This document shows positions 1 through 8,922 of a stretch of DNA of 39,057 nucleotides, one piece after another. The notes beneath the pieces were generated by a model. That model saw only the letters and a list, made by a program, of their open reading frames with translations. It was not told where the DNA came from and searched no databases. The stretch lies in assembly GCA_019694835.1 (NCBI GenBank), contig JAIBBE010000237.1:1-39057 (forward strand), written 5' to 3'. This stretch comes from Fimbriimonadaceae bacterium (GTDB lineage: Bacteria > Armatimonadota > Fimbriimonadia > Fimbriimonadales > Fimbriimonadaceae). Both the position numbers and the translations under genes were made by a program. The first letter of the stretch is position 1. Each line of letters opens with the position of its first letter.

Positions 1-537
1 CTGGCCTATATGAACCGGCCCTACACGCAGGCGGACTATCTGGGCCTCTGCGCGGGGCTGGTCGAGCGGATTCCCGACATGACGATCACGACCGACATCA
101 TCGCCGGCTTCCCCACCGAGACCGAGGAGCGGTTTGCTTCCAGTGTCTTCGTCTGCGAGGAAGTCCGCTATCGCAAGGCGCACGTCTTCCGGTTCAGCCC
201 GCGCTTCGGCACCCCCGCCGACCAGTGGGGCGACCCGGTCTCGACCGAAGAGAAGCAGCGACGGAGTTTGGTTCTGGGTGAGGTCAGCGCGCGCACCGGA
301 GTTGATCACGCCCGTCGCTTCGTCGGCAGAACAATGCGGGTACTCGTCGAAGGCAAGATCGGGCGCGATGGACTGATGGGCGGCTTGACGGATAACTACC
401 TCGAAGTGAAGTTCGCCGCTCCGGCATCAGCGGCACGAAGCTTTGTTTGGGTTCGATTGGATGAAGAAGGGAGCGGGACTTTGTTCGGCGAGATCGTTCC
501 GGAACCGCGCGCTCAGGGCCTTCGGGTCGTTGGCTAG
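1..537 (+). CDS. mtaB: tRNA methylthiotransferase (MtaB/MiaB family), 3' part
   Basis: This is the C-terminal part of a radical-SAM methylthiotransferase that modifies adenosine 37 of tRNA. The frame is open from the first base of the window, so the N-terminal domain and the iron-sulfur cysteines lie outside. Visible are the end of the radical-SAM barrel (TTDIIAGFPTET, then HVFRFSPRFGTPA, the typical HVFPYSPREGTPA position) and a C-terminal TRAM-like domain (about FVGRTMRVLVEG to TLFGEI). The wording of these motifs fits MtaB (N6-threonylcarbamoyladenosine methylthiotransferase) better than MiaB or RimO, but the family choice is less certain than the superfamily. The stop is 25 bp before the next gene on the same strand. 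Confidence 0.85.
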   Translation: MAYMNRPYTQADYLGLCAGLVERIPDMTITTDIIAGFPTETEERFASSVFVCEEVRYRKAHVFRFSPRFGTPADQWGDPVSTEEKQRRSLVLGEVSARTGVDHARRFVGRTMRVLVEGKIGRDGLMGGLTDNYLEVKFAAPASAARSFVWVRLDEEGSGTLFGEIVPEPRAQGLRVVG

Positions 538-562
538 GCGTCTCGGGTACCCTCGCGAGACG

Positions 563-1093
563 ATGAAAGGACTCGCCCTGGCCGCAATGGTCGTCGTCGC
601 CATTCCCGCCGCAGCCCAAGACGTACCCCTTGGCTTTGGCATTCAAGGCGGCATTTTTGCTCCCACAGACCGAACGCTGAAGGACATTTTCGGCGATGGC
701 TGGTTCAACTGGGGCATCACGCCGGGGGTGATCAAGACCACGAACACCGGCATCAAGATCGACTACGACTTTGCGCTGACGACCAAGAGCCGGAATGGCA
801 ACAAGGTCGCCATCCTTCGCCCAACGGTCGGTGCGACGGTGGCCTTCGGCGTCGGCAACATCGTGCCGTATGGCGCTGCGCGGACGGGTCTGGCCTACGT
901 CGACTACGCGATGGACCGACCGGGCGGGCGCCTGAGCGGCAAGCGAGTTGTTCCGAGCACGAACATCGAGTTCGGCATCGTCTTTGGTGGTCGATTCGGC
1001 CTGTCGGCGCGCTATGACTGGGTGCAGGCCATCGACGGTATCGGCTACAGTGGCTTCTCGATCCAAGCGACGTATCAAATCGCGAAGTTCTAG
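563..1093 (+). CDS. Small outer-membrane beta-barrel-like protein
   Basis: A 176-residue secreted protein. I chose the ATG at 563 because it gives a clean signal peptide (MKGLALAAMVVVAIPAAAQD). The longer in-frame ORF from 443 would overlap the upstream gene by almost 100 bp and bury this signal. The mature part has alternating hydrophobic/polar strands rich in Gly, Tyr and Phe and ends in ATYQIAKF, a C-terminal Phe as in many outer-membrane barrels. This suggests an 8-strand OmpW/OmpX-like fold and hence a diderm cell. A TACCCT box lies nine bases before the start. No specific function is recognisable. It is tightly packed against the genes on either side. Confidence 0.65.
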   Translation: MKGLALAAMVVVAIPAAAQDVPLGFGIQGGIFAPTDRTLKDIFGDGWFNWGITPGVIKTTNTGIKIDYDFALTTKSRNGNKVAILRPTVGATVAFGVGNIVPYGAARTGLAYVDYAMDRPGGRLSGKRVVPSTNIEFGIVFGGRFGLSARYDWVQAIDGIGYSGFSIQATYQIAKF

Positions 1094-1096
1094 GCC

Positions 1097-1489
1097 GTGA
1101 ATGTGGCCCGTCTCCTCGGGGGCGCTGCCCTGATGATAGGCGGGCCTTTTCTTGTGTGGGATCTGGTCGCTCATAGCGGATTCGATCGGATCGAGACACC
1201 TTTCACCGGCCCTCTTGGCGTGATCGGCCCGCTGGTCTTTTTCAGTGGTCTTTGGCTCGCTCGAGGGCGGTTTCGACTTTCTCCTCCAACCCGGCTTCTT
1301 CTGGGTCTGGGTCTCGCCCTTCAGGTTCTCGGCTTGCTGCCCTTCGTCCAGCCGCGTATCATCGCCCCAACGCCAGGTCATGCTGGCGTAGGCCTCGCAG
1401 AGCTTCTGTCCTTGGCGCTGATCTTCGGTGGATTCATCTCTTTCATCGTCTGCTTGGTGCTCCTGCTCACTGCCAAGACCTCCGACTAG
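1097..1489 (+). CDS. Small integral membrane protein of unknown function
   Basis: A 130-residue protein from a GTG start three bases after the preceding stop, so probably translationally coupled to it. It shows four hydrophobic stretches: roughly residues 5-25 (LLGGAALMIGGPFLVWDLV), 40-57, 67-84 and 100-125 (LLSLALIFGGFISFIVCLVLLL). There are short charged loops between them and no catalytic motif. I do not recognise the family. The fucosidase gene follows after 15 bp. Confidence 0.6.
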   Translation: MNVARLLGGAALMIGGPFLVWDLVAHSGFDRIETPFTGPLGVIGPLVFFSGLWLARGRFRLSPPTRLLLGLGLALQVLGLLPFVQPRIIAPTPGHAGVGLAELLSLALIFGGFISFIVCLVLLLTAKTSD

Positions 1490-1504
1490 CGGCTAATCTA
1501 TGCC

Positions 1505-3853
1505 ATGAGTTTGCTTCTCACCCTTGGCGTCGCTGCGGTCATTGCCGGTCCGCAGCTTTGGTACCGACAGCCGGCGAAGAACTGGAACGAGGCACTGCCC
1601 GTCGGCAATGGGTCGATGGGTGCGATGGTCTTTGGCGAGACCCAGCGGGAGCGTATTCAGCTCAACGAAAAGACGATGTGGGCCGGAATGCCTCGGCCCG
1701 AGGCACCGAAGGAGGCCTACAAAGCGTTGCCCGAAATGCGGCGACTGGCGTTCGCAGGGAAGTACACCGAGGCGGAAGCGCTGGCCCAGAAGGAGTTCTT
1801 GGTTGACTTTGATTGGCCGCGAAGTTACCAAACGCTTGGCGATTTGCATCTTGATTTCGGTGATCGCGGAACCGTCACCGACTATCGACGAGAGCTTGAC
1901 CTTACGCGCGGATTGGCGACGACCCGTTATCGTGTTGGCGGGTATGAGTTTGTGCAGACCGTCTTCGCGAACCACCCTTCCAACGTCATCGTTGTGCGCT
2001 TGGAATCATCCGACCCCAAAGGTATTAACGTTGGTGTCACGCTCGATCGTCCAGCCGACTTCAAGACCGTAACGGACGGCGACAGCCGACTGATCATGTC
2101 AGGACGTGTGACCCAAAACAAGAAGAAACCCGGTGTGCGCTATGCTTGCGTGCTCTCTGCTCTTTCTCAGCCGGGCAGTGTTCGTGCTAAGGGGTCTTCA
2201 CTGCAGGTTAAGGGTGGTCGTTCAGTCACCTTGCTCCTCTCCGCCCAGACGGATTACAACCTCGGCGATATCTGGAATCCAAGGAAGGAAAACCTTGTCG
2301 ACGCTTGCCGCGACCGCGTGGCTGCGGCCACAGCCATTGGATACGAGACGGTGAAACGAGAAGCCATTAAGGATCACCGACGATACTTTGAACGAGTAAG
2401 TCTCGATCTTGGCCCAGATAACTCTGCGCTACCCACCGATGAAAGACTGGCCTTGGTTCAGAAAGGTGGGAGCGATTTGAGCCTGGAGGCGCTCATGTTC
2501 CAATACGGACGCTACCTCCTTATCAGCTCTTCTCGACCGGGTGGCTTGCCTGCGAATCTGCAAGGGGTATGGAGCCAGGATATCGAGACGCCCTGGCAAG
2601 GTGACTATCACATCAATATCAACTTGCAGATGAACTACTGGCCGTCGGAGACGACCAACCTTTCCGATTTGCATCAGCCCTTCTTTGACTACATCGACGT
2701 CCTCGCTCAACATGGCGTTAAGACGGCGAAAGAGAGTTACAACATGCGCGGATGGGTTGCGAACCACCAGACCGATGTGTGGTTCTACACCGCGCTGGTG
2801 GGTCACCCATCCTATGGCATGTTCCCGCTGGGCGGCGCTTGGTGTACCCAGCACTATCTGGAGCATTACCGCTTTACCGGTGACCGACAGTTCCTTCGAG
2901 AGCGAGCACTGCCCATCCTAAAGAGTGCCTCGGAGTTTATCATGGACTGGCTTTGCGAAGATCCGAAGACGGGCCTGTTGGTGTCAGGGCCTACAACGTC
3001 GCCTGAAAATGCATTCATTACGCCAGACGGCAAACATGCTGCCCTGACAATGGGACCGGCCATGGACCAGATGATCTGCTGGGAAACGCTGTCGAATTAC
3101 CTCGAGGCTGCCGGAGAACTTGGCATCGATAACGAAAGCACCAAGGAAGCTCAACGCACGCTTGCTAAACTTCGACTTCCGCAGATTGGGGCAGATGGGC
3201 GGCTCATGGAATGGGCCGAGGAACTCAAGGAAGCCGAGCCTGGGCATCGGCACATGTCGCACCTCTTCGGTCTGCATCCTGGCCGCCAAATCGACATTGA
3301 TTCTACGCCCGAGTTGGCGGCTGCAGCCCGAAAGTCGATCGAGGCCCGACTCGCCCAAGGAGGGGGACATACGGGGTGGAGCCGGGCTTGGATTATCAAT
3401 TTCTGGGCGCGGCTTCACGACGGCGACAAGGCTCATGAGAATGTACATGCGCTGCTGGCCAAGTCAACGTTGCCGAACCTCTTCGACAATCACCCACCCT
3501 TCCAGATCGACGGTAACTTCGGCTTTACCGCTGGGGTCGCCGAGATGCTCCTGCAGAGCCACAACGGCGTGATTCGGCTTCTTCCTGCACTTCCGAAAGC
3601 ATGGTCAGCAGGTGAAGTGAAGGGTCTCAGAGCGCGGGGTGGCGTTGAGGTCTCGATGAGATGGAAGGAGGGTCGGTTGATTGAAGCGACGCTCAAGAAC
3701 ACGGTGCGATCGGGCGAGTTCAAGGTACGCATACCCGGAGACTTCAGGAAGATCCAAATTGAGGGGCCACGCACCCAATGGAACTTCCACAAAGGATTGC
3801 TCACCATAGAGCTCGAACGCGGCACAACGTACCGCGTTTCGAGCTTGGAGTAA
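1505..3853 (+). CDS. Glycoside hydrolase family 95 alpha-L-fucosidase
   Basis: A 782-residue GH95 enzyme, which hydrolyses terminal alpha-L-fucose (classically alpha-1,2-linked) from glycans by inversion. The N-terminal beta-domain starts WYRQPAKNWNEALPVGNGSMG (about 19-39). The (alpha/alpha)6 barrel carries NINLQMNYWPSE near 371-382, whose Asn pair matches the base-activating Asn residues of the Bifidobacterium enzyme. TTSPEN (Glu about 501) probably holds the general acid, and FQIDGNFG (Asp about 669) is the conserved C-terminal Asp. The first 15 residues are hydrophobic (LLLTLGVAAVIAG) and probably a short signal peptide, so the enzyme is likely exported. A TAATCT box sits five bases before the ATG. 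The L-fucose isomerase gene of this window (14815-16581) could take the released sugar. Confidence 0.92.
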   Translation: MSLLLTLGVAAVIAGPQLWYRQPAKNWNEALPVGNGSMGAMVFGETQRERIQLNEKTMWAGMPRPEAPKEAYKALPEMRRLAFAGKYTEAEALAQKEFLVDFDWPRSYQTLGDLHLDFGDRGTVTDYRRELDLTRGLATTRYRVGGYEFVQTVFANHPSNVIVVRLESSDPKGINVGVTLDRPADFKTVTDGDSRLIMSGRVTQNKKKPGVRYACVLSALSQPGSVRAKGSSLQVKGGRSVTLLLSAQTDYNLGDIWNPRKENLVDACRDRVAAATAIGYETVKREAIKDHRRYFERVSLDLGPDNSALPTDERLALVQKGGSDLSLEALMFQYGRYLLISSSRPGGLPANLQGVWSQDIETPWQGDYHININLQMNYWPSETTNLSDLHQPFFDYIDVLAQHGVKTAKESYNMRGWVANHQTDVWFYTALVGHPSYGMFPLGGAWCTQHYLEHYRFTGDRQFLRERALPILKSASEFIMDWLCEDPKTGLLVSGPTTSPENAFITPDGKHAALTMGPAMDQMICWETLSNYLEAAGELGIDNESTKEAQRTLAKLRLPQIGADGRLMEWAEELKEAEPGHRHMSHLFGLHPGRQIDIDSTPELAAAARKSIEARLAQGGGHTGWSRAWIINFWARLHDGDKAHENVHALLAKSTLPNLFDNHPPFQIDGNFGFTAGVAEMLLQSHNGVIRLLPALPKAWSAGEVKGLRARGGVEVSMRWKEGRLIEATLKNTVRSGEFKVRIPGDFRKIQIEGPRTQWNFHKGLLTIELERGTTYRVSSLE

Positions 3854-3859
3854 GGGGCC

Positions 3860-5791
3860 TTACTTTGGCCGACTGGTCCTTAGTATGGGTGTCGACAGCG
3901 GAGCCTCTGTGCTAGGAGCCCTTCCGAAGTTGATACCCTTTTCGGCTGGCTGTCCATAGAGTTCAGGATGCTGATAAGTCCCTCGCTCGATCCCGACCTT
4001 TTCCACGACATCCTTCGGCTTGCGACGAATCACATAGCGATCATTTCGATCGGCTTCTACTCGCCAAGACACTTCGATGTGCGGATTGCTGGAGCGAATT
4101 TGGAAACGGTTGCCTCGGGCTTTCTTAGAGACTTTCACTTGTACGAATCCATCAGTGTCTGAATCATCGACTACCGTCAATTGGTATTTAAGATTCGTGT
4201 TGACATCGTCGAAATAGTCGGGCAGCTGCACCCAGGCATAGCCATCCTTGTCGGTCACGACATTGCCGCTGTAGAAGTTTTGCGGAAATGGGCTTTCGGC
4301 CGCGAAGTGCAAGAGGTATTTGTTTTCAGGATCGGTTGGGTAATCGATACGGAAGGGCTTCACACCGCTTGCACCCACATCGCCGAATGCGTAGAGTGCC
4401 CATCCGGTCGGACTTGCAGCGTAGCCTGAGACCGCATAGGTCGTGCCCGTGGGCGATGTGGTCCGACCGTGCACTCCATAACCTGCGTCACTAAACGATT
4501 GACCCGTAACACCAGTTGCCGGGCCGGTCTGGCCAAATGCGTTACCAAACACGCCGGCACCAAAATCACTATACGCATAGCCCCTCAGTCCAACCGTGGA
4601 ACCCGTAGCGGAAGTGTTCTCTCCAAAGACGCCGGTTCCGGCAGAACTTACGCTCAGTCCGTATACACCGTTCGTCGAACCTGTCGTTGCAGGAGCATGT
4701 CCAAAAACTCCGGTGCCGAGCGTACTGTTGCTAACACCGCTTACACCGACTGACGCTCCCGTTGGCATGACGGCGGTACCAACAATGGCAGTTCCGCTCG
4801 TGCTCGACGTAACCCCCGCAATGCCAATGCCGTTACCCGTGTTCGAAGTGTTACTGCCCAGCACACCCGCCCCGTTGGGGCTTGCCACCTGACCAAACAT
4901 ACCGGTCGTGCTCCCGGTGGGCGCGTTAGCTCCGGCGTACATTCCAGTTCCAGAACTGCTGCTCACATCGGCGTAAACACCGTAGGTCTGCCCAGTCGGA
5001 GCGACTGCATTTGCGCGGATGGCAGTTCCTGAGTTACTCGATGTGTAGCTGGCCAGTCCATAACCGTTACCCGTATTGGAAGTATTGGTGGCGAGCAATC
5101 CCACACCGTTACCCATGGTGCTTTGCGCCCATACACCGTTGCCTCCGTTGTAATTCGAATAGCCGACAACGCCCGTGCCCGGCGCAAAGCCACCTCCCGG
5201 AAGCCCCGTACCGGCGCGCCCAATCACAGCTTGTCCGGTACCGGTTTCCCCCGAGACTCCCCAAGCATCTGCACCACCAGAAGCATAACCGGAAACACCA
5301 TTACCGTTGGCGGTTGTCGACACGCCTTGTACTCCCGTTGCGGCGTTTCCGAACACCCCAACACCGTCAGGACTGTTCGCCATTCCGACTACGCCACGGG
5401 TGTTGCCAGATGGGAACATATTCTTACCGCAAAGCGCTGGTCCGGTCCCGTTATTGATGACTTCGAACGCACATCCGGGTACATTCGTGGTGCCCGAATA
5501 GGGCAGAGTTAGTCCAAGAACAGACTGCCAAGATCCCATTCCATTGGCATCACTTACCAATACCTGACCTGCAGTAGCCGAAGTGCCGAGTTGAAAGCTG
5601 GACGTCTTTAGGGCTGATGAGGTCATCTGGCCGGAAATGCCAATGTTACCAGTTTGAGCAGTTGTCTGCGCATTGGGTTGAAGAATGACCAATCCAACTT
5701 TTGAAGATTGTGATTCAGCTTTGGTGGTTAAGAGAATAGCGATACCGGCTCCGATAACGCTCATTGCGGCGAGAACTCGTGTTCGATTCAT
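3860..5791 (-). CDS. Secreted repeat-rich surface protein with conserved C-terminal domain
   Basis: A 643-residue protein. The start at 5791 is chosen because AGGAGA lies just upstream and the sequence opens with a signal peptide (MNRTRVLAAMSVIGAGIAI). A longer in-frame start at 5839 has neither. Residues about 30-110 resemble tail-fibre-like head material. Residues about 120-470 are degenerate repeats of roughly 29 residues built around G-x-GV-x-G and TG-T-x-GV (for example NTSNTGNGIGIAGVTSSTSGTA), likely a beta-solenoid. The C-terminal domain (about 480-610) contains ENKYLLHFAAESP, SGNVVTDKDGYAWVQLPDYF and RGTYQHPELYG. From memory this is a domain that closes many secreted repeat proteins of Planctomycetes and related groups. 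Function unknown; adhesion or envelope decoration is inference. Its stop lies six bases from the convergent fucosidase stop. Confidence 0.8.
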   Translation of the reverse strand: MNRTRVLAAMSVIGAGIAILLTTKAESQSSKVGLVILQPNAQTTAQTGNIGISGQMTSSALKTSSFQLGTSATAGQVLVSDANGMGSWQSVLGLTLPYSGTTNVPGCAFEVINNGTGPALCGKNMFPSGNTRGVVGMANSPDGVGVFGNAATGVQGVSTTANGNGVSGYASGGADAWGVSGETGTGQAVIGRAGTGLPGGGFAPGTGVVGYSNYNGGNGVWAQSTMGNGVGLLATNTSNTGNGYGLASYTSSNSGTAIRANAVAPTGQTYGVYADVSSSSGTGMYAGANAPTGSTTGMFGQVASPNGAGVLGSNTSNTGNGIGIAGVTSSTSGTAIVGTAVMPTGASVGVSGVSNSTLGTGVFGHAPATTGSTNGVYGLSVSSAGTGVFGENTSATGSTVGLRGYAYSDFGAGVFGNAFGQTGPATGVTGQSFSDAGYGVHGRTTSPTGTTYAVSGYAASPTGWALYAFGDVGASGVKPFRIDYPTDPENKYLLHFAAESPFPQNFYSGNVVTDKDGYAWVQLPDYFDDVNTNLKYQLTVVDDSDTDGFVQVKVSKKARGNRFQIRSSNPHIEVSWRVEADRNDRYVIRRKPKDVVEKVGIERGTYQHPELYGQPAEKGINFGRAPSTEAPLSTPILRTSRPK

Positions 5792-5957
5792 GTTTGATCT
5801 CCTGTCAATATGCGATGCCTCTTCGTTCGACGCATGCACTTGCTTTGAGCCGATGGTATCCGCATGTGTTGCGATCTAGGTGTCCAATACCTGGCTCACT
5901 TTTCGGAAAATTCTGCACCTGTACCTGCAAAGTATTGACAAGGCACCCAAACTGCGT

Positions 5958-5988
5958 GGTTAGGTCATCGAAGTCCCGGCGGTAAACT
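5958..5988 (+). promoter_or_regulatory. Putative promoter of ribF
   Basis: TAAACT at 5983-5988 lies exactly six bases before the ATG at 5995. A -10 box here would start the transcript at or next to the ATG (leaderless). The -35 side is weak (TTAGGT at 5960-5965, spacing 17). A better TTGACA at 5935-5940 is too far from this box but is 17 bp from GGTTAG at 5958. No ribosome-binding site precedes the ATG. Confidence 0.4.
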
Positions 5989-5994
5989 GTGGGA

Positions 5995-6906
5995 ATGCTG
6001 GTCCACTTCGGTGTCGAGACCCTGCAGGCGGAGTGGAAGGAGTCTGTGACGTGCGTCGGGGTTTTCGATGGCGTTCATCTGGGACACCGCGCGGTCATTG
6101 GGCAGGCGATCAAACAGGCCCGAAAGCGCGAATGTCCGAGCATCGTGGTGACCTTCGACCGCCACCCTGCGGCAATCCTGGCTCCGGAGCGATGCCCCCC
6201 ACAAATTGCGTCCATACAGGACGACTTGAATCAAATGGAGTCGATTGGAGTGGCGGTCGCGGTCGTGCTTCAGTTCGACTTGGCCCTCTCAGAGACCAGC
6301 GCCCAAGCGTTTCTCGACTCAATTCTGCGGCAGACACTGAGGGCCAGTCAACTTGTCATCGGCCATGACTTCGCCCTGGGCCACAACCGCGAGGGAACCG
6401 CAGAATGGCTGTCGAATCACATATCGACCACGGTGGTACCTCCCTTTGAACTCGATGGCCACCGGGTTTCCAGCAGCGAGATTCGCCGCCTGGTCTCGGC
6501 AGGAAACGTTGAGCGCGCCGCCGTCTTGTTGGGTCGGCCCTTTGCAGTTGAGGGGGTTGTGGTGGGGGGGCAGAAACTGGGCAGAACCCTAGGCTATCCG
6601 ACCCTCAACCTCGCCCGAAGCAGCGCACAGGTAATGCCTGCGAACGGAATCTACGCCGGGCGTTGCAGGACTCGGTTTGGCGTTTTCAATGCCGCAGTAA
6701 GCATCGGCGTACGCCCTGCGGTAGGTGGAGGACCTCGTACGATCGAGGCCCACTTATTGGATTATCCTGGGGACTCCCTTTACGGTTATGGTGTTTCCCT
6801 GGAGCTCGTTGCGAGAATTCGTGACGAACGGTCGTTCCCGAATCTTGATGGGTTGAAGGGGCAGATCGACCAAGATGTGGTTCAGATACGAGAGCACCTT
6901 CGCTAA
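5995..6906 (+). CDS. ribF: Bifunctional riboflavin kinase / FAD synthetase
   Basis: A 303-residue RibF, which phosphorylates riboflavin to FMN and adenylates FMN to FAD in the cytoplasm. The N-terminal nucleotidyltransferase domain carries GVFDGVHLGH (HIGH-type site, about residues 22-31), TFDRHP and IGHDFALGHNREG, followed by SSSEIRRLV (ISST-like). The C-terminal kinase domain carries GRTLGYPTLNL (the PTAN-like Mg/ATP site) and the NGIYAG and EAHLLDY motifs. I prefer the ATG at 5995 over the GTG at 5989 because TAAACT sits exactly six bases before it; the choice changes two residues. It stands alone, divergent from the repeat protein and convergent with mnmG. Confidence 0.93.
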   Translation: MLVHFGVETLQAEWKESVTCVGVFDGVHLGHRAVIGQAIKQARKRECPSIVVTFDRHPAAILAPERCPPQIASIQDDLNQMESIGVAVAVVLQFDLALSETSAQAFLDSILRQTLRASQLVIGHDFALGHNREGTAEWLSNHISTTVVPPFELDGHRVSSSEIRRLVSAGNVERAAVLLGRPFAVEGVVVGGQKLGRTLGYPTLNLARSSAQVMPANGIYAGRCRTRFGVFNAAVSIGVRPAVGGGPRTIEAHLLDYPGDSLYGYGVSLELVARIRDERSFPNLDGLKGQIDQDVVQIREHLR

Positions 6907-6940
6907 TAAGGAAAGGTGTTATTCAGGCACTCGGACCTCA

Positions 6941-6972
6941 CCCCTAACCCCTCTCCACCGGAGTGGAGAGGG
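6941..6972. repeat. REP-like hairpin at the mnmG 3' end
   Basis: A perfect 10-bp stem (CCCTCTCCAC / GTGGAGAGGG, 6949-6958 and 6963-6972) closes a CGGA loop and is preceded by CCCCTAACCC. The CCCCTAACCCCTCTCC pattern recurs around 30211 and, degenerate, at 35087. The mnmG stop codon (6944-6946) lies in its left arm and the stem codes for the last residues of MnmG. It sits between convergent genes and may also end transcription, but there is no T-run. Confidence 0.6.
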
Positions 6973-8881
6973 AGACTGTGTTTGCTCTGTTTCGTAGTTT
7001 GCCAATGAGCAAGGCGATATCCGCAGGGCGGACTCCAGGAACGCGAGATGCTTGGCCGATGGTCTCAGGTTGGACCGCCGTTAGCTTTTCAATAGTCTCA
7101 TAACTGAGTCCGGGCCAACCGGCGTAGTCGAAACCTCTGGGTATTCGCAGCGACTCAAGTCGTTCGTGCTTCTTGACCGCCTTACGCTGTAGATCGATAT
7201 ACCCATCGTATTGGGCGGAGAGCTCAAGTTGATCGCGAACTTCCTGAGGCCAAGACTGTACTTCTTCGAGTTCCTCAAACCGACCTCGCAGCATCTCGGA
7301 ATCGAAGAGGGCGATCAACTTGCTCATCGTCTCCAGACCGACTCCAGGGCGGCGCATGAGCTCAAACAGAGAAGCACGATTGCTCACTGGCGCAAAGCCC
7401 ATGGACTCGAGGATTGGGTTACTGCGCATCGTTACGAAACTCTCATGAAGAACTTCTTTGCCACGTTCAATCCGATCAATCTTCTCAGTGAATCGAGACC
7501 ACCTCATCTCACTACAAAGGCCAAGATTGCGGGAAAGGGGAGTCAAGCGCTGATCGGCATTATCGTGCCGCAAGAGAAGACGATGCTCGGCGCGAGCGGT
7601 AAGCATGCGATAGGGATCGTCGACGCCCTTCGTGACGAGGTCATCGATCATTACACCGATAAAACTCTGCTCACGGCCGAAGATCTGCTCTTCTTCACCT
7701 TTAGCATAGAGTGCCGCATTGATCCCGGCAACGATGCCCTGTCCTGCGGCCTCTTCATATCCACTCGTTCCGTTAATTTGTCCGGCAAAGTACAGGCCTT
7801 GCAGCAACTTCGACATCAATGTTGGTCGAAGCTGCAGCGGATCGGCCATGTCATATTCAACGGCATAGCCCGGACGCAACATTTCGCACTCTTCGAGTCC
7901 AGGGATCGTGTGCAACGCCGCGAGTTGGATGTCAGCGGGCATCGATGTCGAAAATCCTTGCACATAAACAGATTCACCGTCCCACTCTTCTTTTTCGAGA
8001 AAGATGGGATGGCTGTCCTTGTTTGCAAAGCGCACGACTTTGTCCTCGATGCTCGGACAATAGCGCGGACCAACCCCTTCAATCGCGCCAGAATACATGG
8101 CGCTTTCACTCAGGCTGCCCGACAGCAGGTCGTGGGTCGCGATGGTCGTTCGGGTTTGCCAGGCCGGAAGCAGTTCACCTCTAGGATCGGGCGCATCGTG
8201 AAGGAAACTCAACGCGCCCGCTTCGCCCTCGCTCGGCATCGGCTCGGTCTGAGAAAGGTCAATGCTGGAGTAGGCGATGCGCGGCGTCGTGCCGGTCTTG
8301 AAGCGTCGCAGCACAACGCCCAAATCAGCGAGAAAGGCCGAAAGACTGGACACCGCCTGATCGCCCTGGCGCGCGGCAACGGTCTTCTCCTTTCCTTGAT
8401 GGCAAAGGCCGTTGAGAAACGTACCGGTGGTGAGCACGACACTTCGAGCACCCAAGGTCCCCGACAGCGTCTCGACCCCCGTCACTTTGCCCTGAGTTGA
8501 CCGAATGGTGAGCACTTGATCCTCGATCACCGTTAGGTTAGGCATGGACTCCAGCGTCTCGCGCATCAGCTTCGGATACAGGCTCTTGCAGACGTGGGCG
8601 CGGATGGTCTGAACGGCTGGCCCCTTGCCTGTTCCGACTCGCCGGATATGGGTCAGGGCATGATCGGTGGTCAGCCCCATCTGCCCGCCCAAAGCATCTA
8701 CTTCCCGCGCAATATGGCCCTTTGCCGGGCCGCCAATGGAGCAGTTGCAGGGAAGATGGCCGATTCGATCGCGGCGGAGGGTGATACAGGCAGTTCGAAG
8801 GCCCATCCGAGCGGAGGCAAGCGAGGCCTCGATCCCAGCATGCCCCGCGCCAACCACGATCACGTCGAATTCGGCGGGCAT
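6944..8881 (-). CDS. mnmG: tRNA uridine-5-carboxymethylaminomethyl modification enzyme MnmG (GidA)
   Basis: A 645-residue FAD protein that, with MnmE, installs the carboxymethylaminomethyl group on U34 of certain tRNAs. The N-terminal FAD-binding site is [14 protein letters not shown] (about 7-20). [19 protein letters not shown] (about 45-63) and RYCPSIEDK (about 280) hold the conserved cysteines. [18 protein letters not shown] and [15 protein letters not shown] are family signatures, and the C-terminal helical domain is complete. A TACAAT box sits exactly six bases upstream of the ATG with no ribosome-binding site. The last residues (about STPVERG) are encoded by a REP-like hairpin. No mnmE is present in the window. 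Confidence 0.97.
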   Translation of the reverse strand: MPAEFDVIVVGAGHAGIEASLASARMGLRTACITLRRDRIGHLPCNCSIGGPAKGHIAREVDALGGQMGLTTDHALTHIRRVGTGKGPAVQTIRAHVCKSLYPKLMRETLESMPNLTVIEDQVLTIRSTQGKVTGVETLSGTLGARSVVLTTGTFLNGLCHQGKEKTVAARQGDQAVSSLSAFLADLGVVLRRFKTGTTPRIAYSSIDLSQTEPMPSEGEAGALSFLHDAPDPRGELLPAWQTRTTIATHDLLSGSLSESAMYSGAIEGVGPRYCPSIEDKVVRFANKDSHPIFLEKEEWDGESVYVQGFSTSMPADIQLAALHTIPGLEECEMLRPGYAVEYDMADPLQLRPTLMSKLLQGLYFAGQINGTSGYEEAAGQGIVAGINAALYAKGEEEQIFGREQSFIGVMIDDLVTKGVDDPYRMLTARAEHRLLLRHDNADQRLTPLSRNLGLCSEMRWSRFTEKIDRIERGKEVLHESFVTMRSNPILESMGFAPVSNRASLFELMRRPGVGLETMSKLIALFDSEMLRGRFEELEEVQSWPQEVRDQLELSAQYDGYIDLQRKAVKKHERLESLRIPRGFDYAGWPGLSYETIEKLTAVQPETIGQASRVPGVRPADIALLIGKLRNRANTVSLSTPVERG

Positions 8882-8887
8882 TCACTT

Positions 8888-8916
8888 ATTGTAGAACAAG
8901 CAATCCCTCATAATCC
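8888..8916. promoter_or_regulatory. Divergent promoters between mnmG and the S66 peptidase gene
   Basis: The 41-bp gap holds two back-to-back boxes. On the minus strand, TACAAT (8893-8888) is six bases before the mnmG ATG. On the plus strand, TAATCC (8911-8916) is six bases before the GTG at 8923, with TTGTAG (8889-8894) 16 bp upstream as a possible -35. Neither gene has a Shine-Dalgarno sequence, so both mRNAs would be leaderless. Confidence 0.5.
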
Positions 8917-8922
8917 CTATCC

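Noticed and set aside
284..1381. 365-codon open frame on the minus strand
   Set aside because: It lies opposite three well-supported plus-strand genes and its translation is Arg/Pro-rich without any domain; a shadow of GC-rich coding.
7211..8500. 429-codon open frame on the plus strand
   Set aside because: Fully inside mnmG on the other strand; no recognisable motif.
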